Assembly: GCF_004684935.1 (NCBI RefSeq)
Contig: NZ_SRJD01000012.1
Coordinates: forward strand, 52,989-116,988
Origin: Sporolactobacillus shoreae
Lineage (GTDB): Bacteria > Bacillota > Bacilli > Bacillales > Sporolactobacillaceae
Length of the DNA: 64,000 nucleotides
Reading direction: 5' to 3'
The notes under the pieces are model-generated. The model worked only from the letters and a program-made list of their open reading frames with translations, was not told where the DNA came from and searched no databases. Both the position numbers and the translations under genes were made by a program. Position 1 is the stretch's first letter. Each line of letters begins with the position of its first letter. Positions 37,079 through 45,601 of this stretch are shown here, piece after piece.

Positions 37079-37777
37079 TCATGTACTTGAATTTACTAAG
37101 TTTTTAATTTCCGCAAAGTCTTCTATGTAATAATCTGCAAACTTTTTAAGCCTGCTCAGCTGTGTCTTTTCTCTTTTTAACAGGTAACCCGTTAAAATGG
37201 TCCTGATTCCGGATTCTTTTGCGCCTCTTAACTCTTCAGAACCACCGTCCCCAATATAAATACAACATTTCGGAGAAACATTCATTTGTTCTAACGCAAT
37301 TCTGTAAATATCCGTCTGAGGCTTTAAGTACCCCACTTTGTGCGAGAATACTGCATGATCAAATAAATGACTTAGAGGTGATTCTTTCCAATACATCGCG
37401 TCAATAACATCTGAATTACTTATTAAACACAATTTCTTTCCGCTTTTCTTTAAATCCTCCAGAATCTCAAGGATTTTTGGATCAACGTCAGTTAAAGCCT
37501 GTTCCATTCTATTTTCCCTAAGCGTTAAGATTTCGTAGATTGTTTCTTTACTGACGCATACATTCATCTTATCTATGATACTTTGGATAATCATATGTGG
37601 ATGATTCACTTTTCCGGTTGCTCTTTGAAAATATAAATGATCGTCCTCTGCATATCGTTCCCATTCTTCACGCGAAAGACCTAGTACATCATTTTCTTTT
37701 CTCATTCCACTATACTTAGGCGTCACAAGTGTAAAAAACAGATCAAAAAACAGCACTTCCGAGTTATTATTTGTCAT
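37079..37777 (-). CDS. HAD superfamily hydrolase
   Basis: 232 residues. Motif I is VLFFDLFFTLVTPK (the second Asp is replaced by Phe-Phe-Thr, as in some members), motif II LCLISNSDVID, motif III the lysine of VGYLKPQTDIYR and motif IV YIGDGGSEELRGA. A helical C1 cap lies between. Loss of the second motif I Asp may reduce phosphatase activity. GGAGG precedes the chosen ATG by 6 nt. Confidence 0.82.
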   Translation of the reverse strand: MTNNNSEVLFFDLFFTLVTPKYSGMRKENDVLGLSREEWERYAEDDHLYFQRATGKVNHPHMIIQSIIDKMNVCVSKETIYEILTLRENRMEQALTDVDPKILEILEDLKKSGKKLCLISNSDVIDAMYWKESPLSHLFDHAVFSHKVGYLKPQTDIYRIALEQMNVSPKCCIYIGDGGSEELRGAKESGIRTILTGYLLKREKTQLSRLKKFADYYIEDFAEIKNLVNSST

Positions 37778-37812
37778 AAGCACCCTCCTATCTGTCTACA
37801 TTTTTAAAGCTT

Positions 37813-38328
37813 TTACAACGATAGAACGCAAACCTTGTTCAAATATTGACCGCCAAAACTCTTTGCGAATTCTTCCTTTTTGAAGATGAAATGGTTGTTA
37901 CTCAAAACTTTTTGCGAACCCTTATTGCTTGTCTTAACAATTCCGTAAATAGTGTTTATCTCAAGACTATTTCTGGCCCATTCTGTAAATGCCCCGACCG
38001 CCTCGGTTGCATAACCATGACCTTGAAAATTCATGCCAATTGCATATCCAATCTCAATGCCGGCTGATATTTCACTCAAACCAACGTGACCAATCAACGT
38101 GTTCGATGTTTTTAAAACAACTCCATAAACGAGCGGATAGGATTGAGGGCTGGTTCGGTATTTTGTGGTTAAAAATTGGATGACTTCCCGGGCCTCATTT
38201 TCACTTTCGTACACTTGATCCGGCAGTTCTTCTTGCATCGTCTTCTCAATACTATATTTGTAAATTAACGATGAATCACTTAACGCCAACTCTCGTATCC
38301 TCAACCTTTCAGTTTCGACCAAACACAT
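37813..38328 (-). CDS. GNAT acetyltransferase, RimJ/RimL-like
   Basis: About 171 residues. ETERLRIRELALSDSSLIYKY is the usual N-terminus, GYAIGMNFQGHGYATEAVGAF holds the acetyl-CoA loop QGHGYA and KTSNKGSQKVLSNNHFIFKKEEF the C-terminal part. Members of this branch modify ribosomal proteins or small molecules. It belongs to a same-strand series with the HAD and next GNAT genes. Confidence 0.85.
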   Translation of the reverse strand: MCLVETERLRIRELALSDSSLIYKYSIEKTMQEELPDQVYESENEAREVIQFLTTKYRTSPQSYPLVYGVVLKTSNTLIGHVGLSEISAGIEIGYAIGMNFQGHGYATEAVGAFTEWARNSLEINTIYGIVKTSNKGSQKVLSNNHFIFKKEEFAKSFGGQYLNKVCVLSL

Positions 38329-38354
38329 AGCCACACCTCATCTGTTCAATAAGT

Positions 38355-38780
38355 TTAATTCAGCGAACGCCTAAATACTTTTTGCCATTTTGTATTTTCA
38401 TAACCAATTTGACTATAGAATTGATGTGCTTTCTCCCTTTGGCCACCAGAACGTACTCTGATTTCTGAATATCCTTGTTCCGTTGACCATTTTTCGCATT
38501 CATTGATAAGCATTTTCCCTATACCCTGACGTCTGTGTCCGGTGTCAACGACTATTCCGCCAAGTTCTGCGTATACGCCTTCCAGCAGATGTTTACCAAA
38601 AATATGTGCCCAGCCAGAAACTAAGCCGTTTTTATCTTCATAGACAAAGATTGCATGATCCTTATTTTCAAGAATGTATTGAAGTCGTTTTTTGATTTCT
38701 TCTTTGTTTACTTCATAACCTAACTGTAGGCAAAGTTCACTTAATTCTTCAAAGTCAGACACTCTGGCCGTCCTAATCAT
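38355..38780 (-). CDS. GNAT acetyltransferase
   Basis: About 141 residues. LGGIVVDTGHRRQGIGKMLINECEKW carries the loop RRQGIG and VRSGGQREKAHQFYSQIGYENTKWQKVF the C-terminal motif, a pattern shared with aminoglycoside 6'-acetyltransferase-like proteins. The start is ambiguous within a few codons after CGAGGTG. Acceptor unknown. Confidence 0.85.
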   Translation of the reverse strand: MIRTARVSDFEELSELCLQLGYEVNKEEIKKRLQYILENKDHAIFVYEDKNGLVSGWAHIFGKHLLEGVYAELGGIVVDTGHRRQGIGKMLINECEKWSTEQGYSEIRVRSGGQREKAHQFYSQIGYENTKWQKVFRRSLN

Positions 38781-38810
38781 TTTAATATTCACCTCGAAGG
38801 CAATTTTTTC

Positions 38811-39611
38811 TTAATATTTCCGCCAACAGATCGTATTGCTGAAGTTTTTCCACCCTTTTTCATACACCGTTTTCACCCCTTTAATCCCCGAAGAAGCGTA
38901 TGTATCTGACCATAGGAACATCCCGGTAATGCATGCAAACTTCTCCCAGAAATGACCTGAGCAGGCATTCCTTAAAAAAATTTTTTGTCTGTTCTTATCC
39001 TGTTCTTGAATCACTTCATTAAAGATGTGGAATGACTCTTTCTTACGGGCCATTGATTCTTTGTTGTTCCAGTCGTATTGTTCGACATCTTCGCTCAGTG
39101 CGAGAAAGTGGGCAAGTCCTTCATCAAAAAGTAAAAATTTCATTTTGTCCTTATAGGATGCAGCACTATTTTCCGGATAGTCCTGATGCAGCAGAATATG
39201 TGCGCACTCATGAGTCAACATCGCCCTGACAATTTCTGAAGCGCGAAGGCTGCCATATCGGTTAAATCGGATTAAATCAAAGATGATCACTTCTCTATGA
39301 TTAAGATCCTCTCTGACCATTGCTTCATATGGGGAAGGGCAGCCTACAACTAATTGAACAAAGACAGACTCCAACCGTTTTTGTGATTCAGGAAACAGAC
39401 CACTCCAGATTTTGTAGTTGAAGGGGATGAATGAATTCACCACCTGATCGACACGATCTCGAATCTCCTGAACTTTAGGTGCTAAATCTCTGTCTGGCTC
39501 ATCAAACAGATGCTCTCCTTTTTCTATTTCATTAAAAACCCATGAATCAGAGTATCTGTCGGAGGAAACACCATTTAAATAATCGTCCACAATGGCAGCG
39601 TTTATTTTCAT
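38811..39611 (-). CDS. Predicted zinc metallopeptidase with HExxH motif
   Basis: 266 residues. MLTHECAHILLHQDYP contains HECAH, a zinc-binding HExxH, and FDEGLAHFLALSED 30 residues later supplies a plausible third ligand Glu, the gluzincin layout. No signal peptide or membrane segment is seen, so it may act in the cytoplasm. I do not recognise a named family. AGGAG precedes the chosen ATG by 9 nt. The second copy of the 20-bp repeat element lies 71 bp upstream. Confidence 0.65.
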   Translation of the reverse strand: MKINAAIVDDYLNGVSSDRYSDSWVFNEIEKGEHLFDEPDRDLAPKVQEIRDRVDQVVNSFIPFNYKIWSGLFPESQKRLESVFVQLVVGCPSPYEAMVREDLNHREVIIFDLIRFNRYGSLRASEIVRAMLTHECAHILLHQDYPENSAASYKDKMKFLLFDEGLAHFLALSEDVEQYDWNNKESMARKKESFHIFNEVIQEQDKNRQKIFLRNACSGHFWEKFACITGMFLWSDTYASSGIKGVKTVYEKGWKNFSNTICWRKY

Positions 39612-39682
39612 AACGTGCATCTCCTGAAAGATTGAAATTATTCAATGACTTGATTGAGTCGATTTAATCATTAAAAATCTCC

Positions 39683-39823
39683 GAAAACCGATTTCTTTCT
39701 GTGAAGACCGATTTATTCGCAGGAAGAACGATATTTTCTCACGAAGACCGATTTACTCGCAGTGAAGAACGATTTTTTTCCATGAAGACCGACTCCTGTT
39801 AAAACTTAAATTTGAGAATAGAT
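39683..39823. repeat. Dispersed element of 20-bp tandem units, copy 2
   Basis: Units of 20, 20, 20, 20 and 21 bp (39683-39783) and a partial one, in the same order of variants as copy 1 at 16645. The right flank (CTGTTAAAACTTAAATTTGA) also resembles that of copy 1, so the whole block is one dispersed element. It lies upstream of the minus-strand HExxH gene and just past the end of the uppS-like gene. Confidence 0.85.
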
Positions 39824-39829
39824 GCCCTC

Positions 39830-40516
39830 CTATGCCCTTCTTTGATTTACCTCATTAATTGCTTTAATGAGCAGCTGCTTGTTGAAATCAGGGAAATAGA
39901 TGTCGGTAAACCATAACTCTGTCTTGTCTAACTGCCATAATAAGAAATTGCTTAATCGTTTCTCTCCACCAGTTCGGATAAATAGGTCCGGGTGAGGGAG
40001 ATCCTTCGTAAACAAATGTTTTTCAATCGTCTCTTCACTGATATCATCAAACGATATCGTTGAATGATTGATCTCATCGATCAGTACCTTGATTGCAGTC
40101 AGGATTTCATTCTTTCCTCCATAATTCAATGCAAAATTGACAACGAGTTTACTGTTATTGCTAGTCTCATCCGCTGCTAGCTTAACAGCGTCTTGCGTTT
40201 GTTTTGGGAGACCACTGATATTTCCTGAAAAAATCAACTTAATATCCTTTTGAACAAATTTGGATAGTTTTTGATGCAGAAATTTTACAGGAAGTTTCAT
40301 GAGATAGTCCACTTCAGCTTTTGGACGTTTCCAGTTCTCTGTAGAGAAAGCGTATATAGTTAGTATTTTGATATCCAGATCCATTGCTGCGTCTATTGTT
40401 TTTTCCAAAGCCTGAGAGCCAGCAAAATGGCCCTGACTTCTTGTTAATCCTCTTTGTTTTCCCCATCGGCCATTACCATCCATCATAATAGCGACGTGAG
40501 TGGGCACGTGATTCAT
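39830..40516 (-). CDS. uppS: Cis-prenyl transferase, UppS-like
   Basis: 228 residues. IMMDGNGRWGKQRGLTRSQGH is the active-site motif (Asp of MDGNGRW binds Mg), YAFSTENWKRP is conserved and RTGGEKRLSNFLLWQLDKTE is the C-terminal binding motif. UppS makes undecaprenyl diphosphate, the lipid carrier for cell wall synthesis. The canonical gene lies between frr and cdsA; this one stands alone, is somewhat short and has RTGGE where RTSGE is usual. It may therefore be a second paralogue with a changed chain length. Confidence 0.88.
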   Translation of the reverse strand: MNHVPTHVAIMMDGNGRWGKQRGLTRSQGHFAGSQALEKTIDAAMDLDIKILTIYAFSTENWKRPKAEVDYLMKLPVKFLHQKLSKFVQKDIKLIFSGNISGLPKQTQDAVKLAADETSNNSKLVVNFALNYGGKNEILTAIKVLIDEINHSTISFDDISEETIEKHLFTKDLPHPDLFIRTGGEKRLSNFLLWQLDKTELWFTDIYFPDFNKQLLIKAINEVNQRRA

Positions 40517-40771
40517 TATGTCATCCCTTTTTTAATATTTTGACTCTTCATTTATTACACTATTTCCCCTTTCTGTCTATTACAAATGATTCATTTTATC
40601 AAAGAGGCTTTTTTTTGTTAATTTCTGTACTCATAGGTAAATAAAAAGATTAACATCAACTCAATTACCTTTTTAACAGATTCACACAAACAGGATGGCT
40701 GTTGAAACATTTTTTCTTTTCTCTTGTGCTAAAATTCTTATAACGCTGATAGATCTATGGGGGTATGAAAC

Positions 40772-41464
40772 ATGAACAGTAACAATGAAGCAGCAAGTGT
40801 GATGCTATCTATTGAATTAGAAGAACTTAAGAAAAGTTTCCAGGACAACCGGCCTGAATCCATACTGAATGCCATTCACATGTCTCCAACCAGCAGACAC
40901 CTTGTAGAGAATGATGGTTTTGCTTTGTTAATTGCGGTAGTCGCCGATCAGTCGGTAAAGTCGGAAATCGCATGGAATTTGCCGTTTGAACTAAGCAAAC
41001 GGATCGGGAACGATCATTTCAATCCGGATTGGATCCTCAGTCATGCTGAAGAACTCAAAGATGCAATCGCTGCAAAACCAGCGCTTCACCGCTTTCCGCA
41101 AAAAATCACTGATTTCATTTTTTCCTTGTCAGGCGTTATTAAAAATAAATACGCTTCTGCAAGCGGCCTTCTGAGGAGTGCATCAGATTATAACGTTTTT
41201 ATCTCAAATGTAAAAGAAGTTTCAGGAATCAGTGATAAAAAAGCTAACTTTCTCTTTTTGATCTTACTGCTGGACTTTCATTATGAATTTAAAAATGTGA
41301 AAAACAGTTCTGTCCTTTTTGATACGCATATGGAGAAATGGCTGTCTCATCGGTTCGACAGATCCATTTCAAAGAAAGAAGCAAATGAGATTTGCGGTTT
41401 TGTTTCTCCTGATAATCCAGCGTTATTCTGCCCCTACATTTGGAAGATGGACCGAAACTCCTGA
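40772..41464 (+). CDS. Endonuclease III-like HhH DNA glycosylase fold protein
   Basis: 230 residues. FALLIAVVADQSVKSEIAW matches the start of the EndoIII fold, VSGISDKKANFLFLILLL resembles the helix-hairpin-helix with a lysine at the catalytic position, and SVLFDTHMEKWLSHRF carries the Asp equivalent. The C-terminal iron-sulfur cysteine pattern of Nth is absent. It may be a cluster-free base-excision glycosylase. The family call rests on motif likeness and is moderate. Confidence 0.6.
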   Translation: MNSNNEAASVMLSIELEELKKSFQDNRPESILNAIHMSPTSRHLVENDGFALLIAVVADQSVKSEIAWNLPFELSKRIGNDHFNPDWILSHAEELKDAIAAKPALHRFPQKITDFIFSLSGVIKNKYASASGLLRSASDYNVFISNVKEVSGISDKKANFLFLILLLDFHYEFKNVKNSSVLFDTHMEKWLSHRFDRSISKKEANEICGFVSPDNPALFCPYIWKMDRNS

Positions 41465-41516
41465 AAATAAAAATAGATATTCATTCATAATGGATGGAAA
41501 TTTTGTTCGATTATAA

Positions 41517-41558
41517 CACCAAATGGTGCTATAATTAATTCAACACCTTTTGGTGTTG
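41517..41558 (+). promoter_or_regulatory. Two dyads flanking the -10 box of the AHSA1-ArsR operon
   Basis: CACCAAATGGTG (41517-41528) and CAACACCTTTTGGTGTTG (41541-41558) share the CACC/GGTG arms, with centres 27 bp apart. TATAAT (41530-41535) lies between them. The second dyad is a perfect 7-4-7 palindrome. They are likely binding sites of the ArsR protein encoded by the operon. Confidence 0.75.
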
Positions 41559-41582
41559 GATTAATTATAGGAGGTTCTTTAC

Positions 41583-42002
41583 TTGGGAAAATTAGCTGAT
41601 ATCCGAAAGACGATTCTCCTTGATGCACCAATTGAAAAAGTCTGGCGGGCTGTCGCCACGTCCGAGGGAATTGAAGCCTGGTGGATGCCCAACACGTTCA
41701 AACCTGTCTTAGATTATGAGTTCGTTCTCAAAGCCGGACAATACGGAGATTCTCCCTGCAAAGTCACTGAACTTGATCCACCCCATCGTCTGAGCTTTAA
41801 TTGGGGCAAAGACTGGAATCTGGCATTTGAATTAAGAGAAGCAAACGGTCAAACTGAGTTTACCTTAATCCATTCCGGTTGGGATTCAGAGAAAAAGACA
41901 GAGTTCGGACAGCCGCATCCGCTCATCCACAGCTTTATGGATAAAGGCTGGGAAAGCCATGTAAAAGTCGATCTGCCGCGACTGGTTGATCACGATGAAT
42001 AA
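41583..42002 (+). CDS. SRPBCC/AHSA1-family protein
   Basis: 139 residues. ADIRKTILLDAPIEKVWRAVATSEGIEAWWMPNTF opens the START-like fold and the C-terminal helix is HSFMDKGWESHVKVDLPRLV. Such proteins bind hydrophobic ligands and are often encoded beside an ArsR regulator. TTG at 41583 lies 8 nt after AGGAGG. It overlaps the regulator gene by 8 bp. Confidence 0.85.
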   Translation: MGKLADIRKTILLDAPIEKVWRAVATSEGIEAWWMPNTFKPVLDYEFVLKAGQYGDSPCKVTELDPPHRLSFNWGKDWNLAFELREANGQTEFTLIHSGWDSEKKTEFGQPHPLIHSFMDKGWESHVKVDLPRLVDHDE

Positions 42003-42333
42003 ACTTGCCCGTAAACATGATGTGTTTCAGGCTATTGCCGATCCTAACAGACGTAAAATGGTCAGACTGCTCGCAGATGAGGAGCGGTCAATCACAGGCA
42101 TTGTTCAGCATTTTTCAATTTCCCGAACAGCGGTGAACAAGCACCTTAATATTCTGACTGACGCAGGAGTGATCCTCGCTCATAAGTCAGGCCGTGAAGT
42201 CAGATACAGACTGCTGCCCGAATCTTTGTATGAAATTCAGAAGTGGGTTTCGTTCTATGAGCGCTACTGGGACGAGCAGCTTCTAGCTCTAAAAGATTAC
42301 GTAGAAAATGATGAAAAAAAGAAGGAAGACTGA
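41995..42333 (+). CDS. ArsR-family regulator paired with AHSA1 protein
   Basis: 112 residues. FQAIADPNRRKMVRLLADEE and ISRTAVNKHLNILTDAGVILAHKSGREVRYRL form the winged helix. No metal-binding cysteines occur. Its ATG lies inside the end of the AHSA1 gene, so translation is coupled. It probably represses its own operon through the dyads at 41517-41558. The coding sequence ends inside the terminator. Confidence 0.87.
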   Translation: MNKLARKHDVFQAIADPNRRKMVRLLADEERSITGIVQHFSISRTAVNKHLNILTDAGVILAHKSGREVRYRLLPESLYEIQKWVSFYERYWDEQLLALKDYVENDEKKKED

Positions 42334-42348
42334 CTTCCTTCTTTTTTT
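42314..42348 (+). terminator. Terminator overlapping the ArsR stop codon
   Basis: AAAAAGAAGGAAG pairs with CTTCCTTCTTTTT around loop ACTGA, with further T residues. The stop codon TGA lies in the loop, so the last KKKED codons form the stem. The symmetric sequence may also serve the convergent MFS gene. Confidence 0.85.
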
Positions 42349-42367
42349 CATTAGCAAGGCAGGCCTT

Positions 42368-43636
42368 TTACGCCTTCGCTTGTACCCCACCAGGTTCACT
42401 ATTTTTTAAAGCGATGCGATTCTCGAGACTCGGAATGATCAGATAATAAATCACTGTCCCAGTCAGGCCGATACCGGTAATAATAAGCGAGGTCGCGAGT
42501 GTGGGCAGATAGGTTCCAATGGTGATGGTTAATGATGCAATGAGCATTGCCGTATTATATTTCAGTCCATTAATCGCCATATAAGTGCTTCTGGCATCAT
42601 CCGGCGGAATGGCTGCCGTATACGACTGCTCAACCGGCACCCGGAAAACTTCACCGACTGTAAGAATAAGCATAAATCCGATAAGCAGCCAGATATTATT
42701 GGTATAGGAAAGAACGCCGTAACCGATTGAAAATAAGGTACAACTGAGAATTAAGGTTGTCTTGTCTTTCATTAGGCCCCCGAGCTTTGATACAAACAGG
42801 ACAAGCAGCGCAACCAAAATGGTATTTTCACTCCGGAGAAATCCCATCATCGTCAGTCCGTTGACCGGCCAGAATAAAACGGTCTGAGTCGGCATGTCCC
42901 TGCTTAACCGGATGCCTATATAATTTGTCAGCTGCAGCTCCATTGAGAAGACGAGTACGCCTGCGATAACAAACATGACAAAGAGTTTATCCCGAAAAAC
43001 GGTCTGGTAGTTCGAGAACAGCTGAGCCAGATGTTCTGAAATACCGATGGTTCCAACCTGACGGCTATGGCTCTCTTGAATAAAAAATGCTACAAGAATA
43101 ACTACTTCACATTCAACAATACACAAAGCAACAAATAATTCAAAAAGATAATGTTGAAAGAGCAAAGCGCCTAGTATCCCACCGATTGCGATGGAAAGAT
43201 TATTCGCCCAATAGGTAATCGAGTACATAAGTTTCCGCTGCTCCGGTGTGCTGACATCAATCAGCATTGCGTCATTCGCCGGACCGGCAAGTCCCCAGGA
43301 AATACTGTTGACAATCATCATCATGAAAGTGATTGACGGTGATACCAAAAACGGCGAATTACACAGCATCATGATAATAAAGGCCATCAGGCGTGCGATT
43401 TCCGCCCAGAGCATCACTTTTTTGCGTCCAAACTGGTCGGACAGGTAACCGCCCAGGAAGGAGTTGACGATACCAATAAAGACAGTGATCAAGAGTAGCA
43501 TACCTGTTGTCTTGGCACCAAAGTGCTGTGCTAGATAGATAGTCATAAAGGGGAATATCATGCCGCCGACAAAGCGGCTGGTAAACGTCTCAATAATTCT
43601 TATTTTGATATTCTTGTGAAAGTCTCTGAATCTCAT
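42368..43636 (-). CDS. Major facilitator superfamily transporter
   Basis: 422 residues with about twelve membrane segments. LGGYLSDQFGRKKVMLWAE is the loop 2-3 signature. The N-terminus FTSRFVGGMIFPFMTIYLAQHFG and NSISWGLAGPANDAMLIDVSTPEQR match the YttB/MdtH-type drug-exporter branch. It converges on the AHSA1-ArsR operon. The substrate is unknown. Confidence 0.85.
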   Translation of the reverse strand: MRFRDFHKNIKIRIIETFTSRFVGGMIFPFMTIYLAQHFGAKTTGMLLLITVFIGIVNSFLGGYLSDQFGRKKVMLWAEIARLMAFIIMMLCNSPFLVSPSITFMMMIVNSISWGLAGPANDAMLIDVSTPEQRKLMYSITYWANNLSIAIGGILGALLFQHYLFELFVALCIVECEVVILVAFFIQESHSRQVGTIGISEHLAQLFSNYQTVFRDKLFVMFVIAGVLVFSMELQLTNYIGIRLSRDMPTQTVLFWPVNGLTMMGFLRSENTILVALLVLFVSKLGGLMKDKTTLILSCTLFSIGYGVLSYTNNIWLLIGFMLILTVGEVFRVPVEQSYTAAIPPDDARSTYMAINGLKYNTAMLIASLTITIGTYLPTLATSLIITGIGLTGTVIYYLIIPSLENRIALKNSEPGGVQAKA

Positions 43637-44158
43637 GATGTGCCTTCTTTCTGCATCAAAGCGATGGATCGAATTATTTAAGAGCGCTTAGGGTATTCCA
43701 TGAATAACCGGATGTTAAAACAAATGTCATGAGATTCCAGTATATCATAAAGGGCATCCTCGGATCTGTTTTCTTCATTGAACAATACGAAAATTGATTC
43801 ATGTCGTGATTCACTGAAAAAAACAAGTCGGGGGAGCCCTCACCTAGTGTCTTTAAAAAGATGAGCACCGGTAACGAATTTCGGATCTATGAACAAAGCG
43901 GTAATTCCTATTATAGTAAATCTTCATTATGCATAAGGCGAACATATGATGGCATTTTTACGAAAAATAAAATCGAGGTTAAATCTCCAGCAGAAATGCA
44001 AATTTAAGTAGTCAATCATTAAATCGTTAGAGATCACTACCATAAGCGAATGATAAGATCTTTGAAAGAAGAATCAGAAAAGGGGAGCGGAGAACCACGA
44101 ATATCATTGCTTCGCAGGCCTGCTTCCCTTCAATAAATCCTTGATTATTTGAATTTGA
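43637..44158. other. Gap without a supportable gene
   Basis: 522 bp. The only plus-strand candidate is a 21-codon basic peptide at 43946-44011 (MMAFLRKIKSRLNLQQKCKFK) with AAGGCG 5-7 nt upstream, far too weak to call. A 64-codon minus-strand open frame at 43674-43868 has no family resemblance or ribosome site. Otherwise nothing is seen. Confidence 0.4.
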
Positions 44159-44725
44159 TTACAGTTTAAAGACCTTTTCCAGATGTTCTTTCAGTTTTTG
44201 CACATAAGCATCCGCATCAGGATTTTTGACGACATCATGAAATGAAATACTCGGTAATTTTTTTAATCCTATAAATTCATGCGTATAATGAAACGCCGAA
44301 AGCACCTCATCTACAGATTGCCCGTTAAAAAATGTATCTCGTTTATTAAAAACTTCAGTCGGAGCATTCCAAGTGGTTGATACTAAATAAGCTTTGTCAG
44401 TCAAAAGTCCTCCTCTTCCATATTCAGTCCCCCTTCTGTAATACTGCTTGCCGTTATACACATCTTCAAAATAGCGTTTTAAAACAGCCGGTGCGGAGAA
44501 CCAGTAAATCGGGAATTGAAAAATGATAAAATCAGCTTTGTCCCATTTTTCATCTTCAGTTGTCGCCTCATATCCATCGATCACGGTTGTTCTCAACACT
44601 TCGAACCCTTTATCTTGCAGATATTCGGCTGTTGTATTGGATAATAATGTGTTTAATTTTCCCTTGGAAGCGTAATCGTATTGATTGTCCGTTCCATTAA
44701 TAATTAATACCGTCGGACTTTTCAT
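44159..44725 (-). CDS. NAD(P)H-dependent quinone reductase, MdaB-like
   Basis: 188 residues with a flavodoxin-like fold: VLIINGTDNQYDYASKGKLNTLL at the FMN phosphate site, FIIFQFPIYWFSAPAVLKRYFEDVY and GLLTDKAYLVSTTWNAP. It matches the MdaB group of the NQO1-like reductases, which reduce quinones by two electrons. It follows the SDR gene by 37 bp on the same strand, and both are divergent from an HxlR regulator that may control them. Confidence 0.88.
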   Translation of the reverse strand: MKSPTVLIINGTDNQYDYASKGKLNTLLSNTTAEYLQDKGFEVLRTTVIDGYEATTEDEKWDKADFIIFQFPIYWFSAPAVLKRYFEDVYNGKQYYRRGTEYGRGGLLTDKAYLVSTTWNAPTEVFNKRDTFFNGQSVDEVLSAFHYTHEFIGLKKLPSISFHDVVKNPDADAYVQKLKEHLEKVFKL

Positions 44726-44762
44726 TCATTAACCCTCCATAATTGTTTTTTTTATCGGGAAC

Positions 44763-45470
44763 TTAAATAAGATGATGCCCGCCGTCCACATGAAGAACCG
44801 TTCCTGTAACAAATTCATTCTCCATGGCATACAGCGCACTTTTTGCCACATCCTCAGCCAATCCCACTCGATTAACAGGCAGACTTGACGCTACACTTTG
44901 ATAGTAGGATGCTCTCTCGCTTTCATTCATCGAAGCACGAGCGGGTGTATCAATGATCCCGGGAGAGATGACATTGACACGAATGGGTGCCAGTTCCAGT
45001 GCCAGTGTCTGCCCTAAATTTGCAATGGCTGCATTTAACGCGCCCAAAACGGATGCGCCAATCATATGTTTAAACGCCACAACTCCTGAAAACAGAACGA
45101 TCGAGCCATCCTTTCTAATGTGAGGCGTTCCATATTTAGCGGCGTAAAACTGCCCCCAGAATTTGTTGTCAAAAAGTTGTTTGGCTTCATGAGTGTCTGT
45201 CTCTAAAAACTTGCCTCCGCCTGTTTTCGCCGCGGAGACAGCCAAGTGATCAAATTCGCCGATTTTTTGAAAAAAGTCTTTAACCGCTTGCTCGTCTTCA
45301 ATATCAAGCTGTTCATAAGTCACATTGCCCAGTTGCTGCTGTGCGGCCTTCAATTTATTCAGGCTTCGGCTGGCGATAATGACCTCGGCTTCTTTTTGCA
45401 AGGCTGTTTTTGCAATTTCAAAACCGATACCGGAGCTACCGCCAATGATCACAATTTTTTTATTTTTCAC
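44763..45470 (-). CDS. Short-chain dehydrogenase/reductase
   Basis: 235 residues. IVIIGGSSGIGFEIAKTA is the cofactor motif with ASRSLNKLK suggesting NADP, and NVISPGIIDTPA is a late SDR motif. In place of the YxxxK motif it has FSGVVAFKHMIGASVLGALNAAI, so the usual Tyr is not obvious and the catalytic set may be atypical. GTG at 45470 lies 8 nt after GGAGG. First gene of a two-gene unit with the quinone reductase. Confidence 0.85.
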   Translation of the reverse strand: MKNKKIVIIGGSSGIGFEIAKTALQKEAEVIIASRSLNKLKAAQQQLGNVTYEQLDIEDEQAVKDFFQKIGEFDHLAVSAAKTGGGKFLETDTHEAKQLFDNKFWGQFYAAKYGTPHIRKDGSIVLFSGVVAFKHMIGASVLGALNAAIANLGQTLALELAPIRVNVISPGIIDTPARASMNESERASYYQSVASSLPVNRVGLAEDVAKSALYAMENEFVTGTVLHVDGGHHLI

Positions 45471-45517
45471 GAATGATTCCTCCTTCATCCTCGATGAAGT
45501 CATTATCACCGCAAAAA

Positions 45518-45560
45518 TTTACTTAGTAAAGTATGGATTTTTATTGAAGTAAGTATACTT
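45518..45560. promoter_or_regulatory. Dyads between the SDR operon and hxlR-type gene
   Basis: TTTACTTAGTAAA (45518-45530) is a near-perfect palindrome and AAGTATACTT (45551-45560) a perfect one; both share AAGTA/TACTT elements. They lie in the 131-bp divergent intergenic region, where HxlR regulators usually bind. Confidence 0.6.
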
Positions 45561-45601
45561 TTTGTATAAAATGATTTTAACAATGAATGGGGGGATGTTT
45601 T

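Noticed and set aside
43674..43868. 64-codon minus-strand ORF
   Set aside because: No ribosome site, no recognisable motif, and located in an otherwise empty gap.
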